From Bacteroidota bacterium (GTDB taxonomy: Bacteria > Bacteroidota > Bacteroidia > Bacteroidales > CAIWKO01): 64,000 nt of DNA. The stretch spans positions 26,600 through 90,599 of the forward strand of contig JBAXND010000014.1 of NCBI GenBank assembly GCA_037133915.1, read 5' to 3'. The position numbers and the translations under genes are program-made. Shown in pieces: positions 63,307 through 64,000 of this stretch. Position 1 is the first letter of the stretch; each line of letters begins with the position of its first letter. The notes beneath the pieces are model-generated. The model was not told the origin of the DNA and made no database searches. It saw nothing but the letters and a program-made list of their open reading frames with translations.

Positions 63307-64000
63307 ATGGCTTCAGATATTTCAGATGTTCAGATTAACATCGCCCTCGAAAATCTCAACAATGAACTTCAATTGTTAAAAACAGAGAATGAGCAGCTAC
63401 GACATGATATTGAAACTTTGCGTAGCGAAATGGAATCATTACAGCACAATTCCAGCGCCGATGTTGGCGATTCGCATATTATTAATACCGAATTACAAAA
63501 TGACAAACACACCGCAGAGGCCCTCATCGCAGAACTGCAATCTGAAAAAGAAAATTTTGACGGAATTTTAGCTGAAGTCAACCATGAAAAAAGTGCACTC
63601 GACGGGCTTATTAATGAGCTGCAGGAAAATAAACATACAGCTGATAATATAATAAATGAGCTGCAACAGGATAAACAAAATGCCGATCACATCGTGAGCG
63701 AAATTCAAACCGACAAACAGAACGCTGATCACATCGTGAGCGAAATTCAAACTGACAAACAGAACGCTGATCACATCGTGAGTGAAATTCAAACTGACAA
63801 ACAGAACGCTGATCATATCGTGAGTGAAATTCAAACCGACAAACAAAACGCCGATCACATTGTGAGTGAAATTCAAACCGACAAACAGAACGCTGATCAC
63901 ATCGTGAGTGAAATTCAAACCGACAAACAGAACGCCGATCACATCGTGAGTGAAATTCAAACCGACAAACAGAACGCTGATCACATCGTGAGTGAAATTC
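63307..64000 (+). CDS. Coiled-coil protein with 14-residue tandem repeats (3' partial)
   Basis: Starts at the ATG at 63307 and runs off the window. Residues 1-64 are a heptad coiled coil. From residue 65, units of 14 residues follow: first four diverged (NDKHTAEALIAELQ and so on), then almost identical DKQNADHIVSEIQT, at least seven more copies. Fourteen residues is two heptads, so the whole is one long parallel coiled coil. It has no signal peptide. It follows the lipase-like gene by 21 bases. A length-variable scaffold is inferred. Confidence 0.75.
   Translation, partial: MASDISDVQINIALENLNNELQLLKTENEQLRHDIETLRSEMESLQHNSSADVGDSHIINTELQNDKHTAEALIAELQSEKENFDGILAEVNHEKSALDGLINELQENKHTADNIINELQQDKQNADHIVSEIQTDKQNADHIVSEIQTDKQNADHIVSEIQTDKQNADHIVSEIQTDKQNADHIVSEIQTDKQNADHIVSEIQTDKQNADHIVSEIQTDKQNADHIVSEI
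63673..64000 (+). repeat. 42-bp tandem repeat array (about 7.8 copies in the window)
   Basis: The 42-base unit encoding 14 residues repeats in frame with only a few synonymous changes per copy. It continues past the window edge, and its length is likely to vary between strains. Confidence 0.9.

Noticed and set aside
63673..64000. Regular 42-bp repeats that could be taken for a CRISPR array
   Set aside because: There are no spacers; units are contiguous, in frame and translate to identical 14-residue coiled-coil repeats.

Overview
The window is a Bacteroidota (Bacteroidetes) chromosome segment. The evidence is Por-type (T9SS) C-terminal sorting domains on secreted proteins, promoters of the TTTG/TAnnTTTG type, SUMF1, PEGA and PKD proteins, a HYC_CC_PP protein, and a Bacteroidetes-style tyrosine integrase. 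A full-length pyruvate:ferredoxin oxidoreductase suggests anaerobic metabolism. I cannot name the genus.

Bases 1-23,480 are backbone. In order: a T9SS adhesin cut by the window edge; two paralogous glycine-rich secreted proteins; a secreted S1/P1-type nuclease; a GNAT acetyltransferase; ComF; three tandem paralogous membrane coiled-coil proteins; an HMA-fold protein that lacks the metal motif; a deoxynucleoside kinase with folK; sppA; a VTC polyphosphate-polymerase domain protein with its DUF4956 partner; a secreted beta-propeller-like protein; a class C acid phosphatase; a dihydroorotate dehydrogenase-like protein; and nifJ. A 480-base gap at 17.34-17.82 kb holds a strongly structured minus-strand RNA with its own promoter and terminator. 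Its nested stems around a large internal bubble look like 6S RNA.

Bases 23,710-49,683 are a 26-kb integrated island. It sits in the 3' end of tRNA-Leu(UAA) and is bounded by a perfect 51-bp direct repeat (att sites). The tyrosine integrase lies at the right end, and a second, GTACCC-containing repeat pair lies just inside each end. Cargo: small excisionase/RHH-like proteins; a copper/silver-type (Cus/Czc) efflux set whose cusA is cut in two by a 1.4-kb two-gene insert; a two-component system; PepSY-like periplasmic proteins; a second complete RND efflux operon; a DUF4062-ATPase protein; and gene debris (hsdM tail, gdpD/outer-membrane-protein chimera). Three promoters in the island share the same box at the same spacing from the -7 element, which I infer to be the regulon of the island's response regulator.

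Bases 49,684-64,000 look like a second accessory region. It opens with an operon of an unrecognised double-membrane-span coiled-coil protein, a short Hsp70 and a membrane-anchored J-like protein without HPD; the last two overlap by ATGA. It continues with a beta-barrel protein, three secreted PEGA+SUMF1 paralogues that lack the SUMF1 catalytic cysteine pair (one with 13 TPRs), small paired lipoproteins, a class 3 lipase-like protein, and a coiled-coil gene built of 14-residue (42-bp) repeats that runs off the window. The Hsp70/J-like/membrane-protein operon is the best candidate for an undescribed system.
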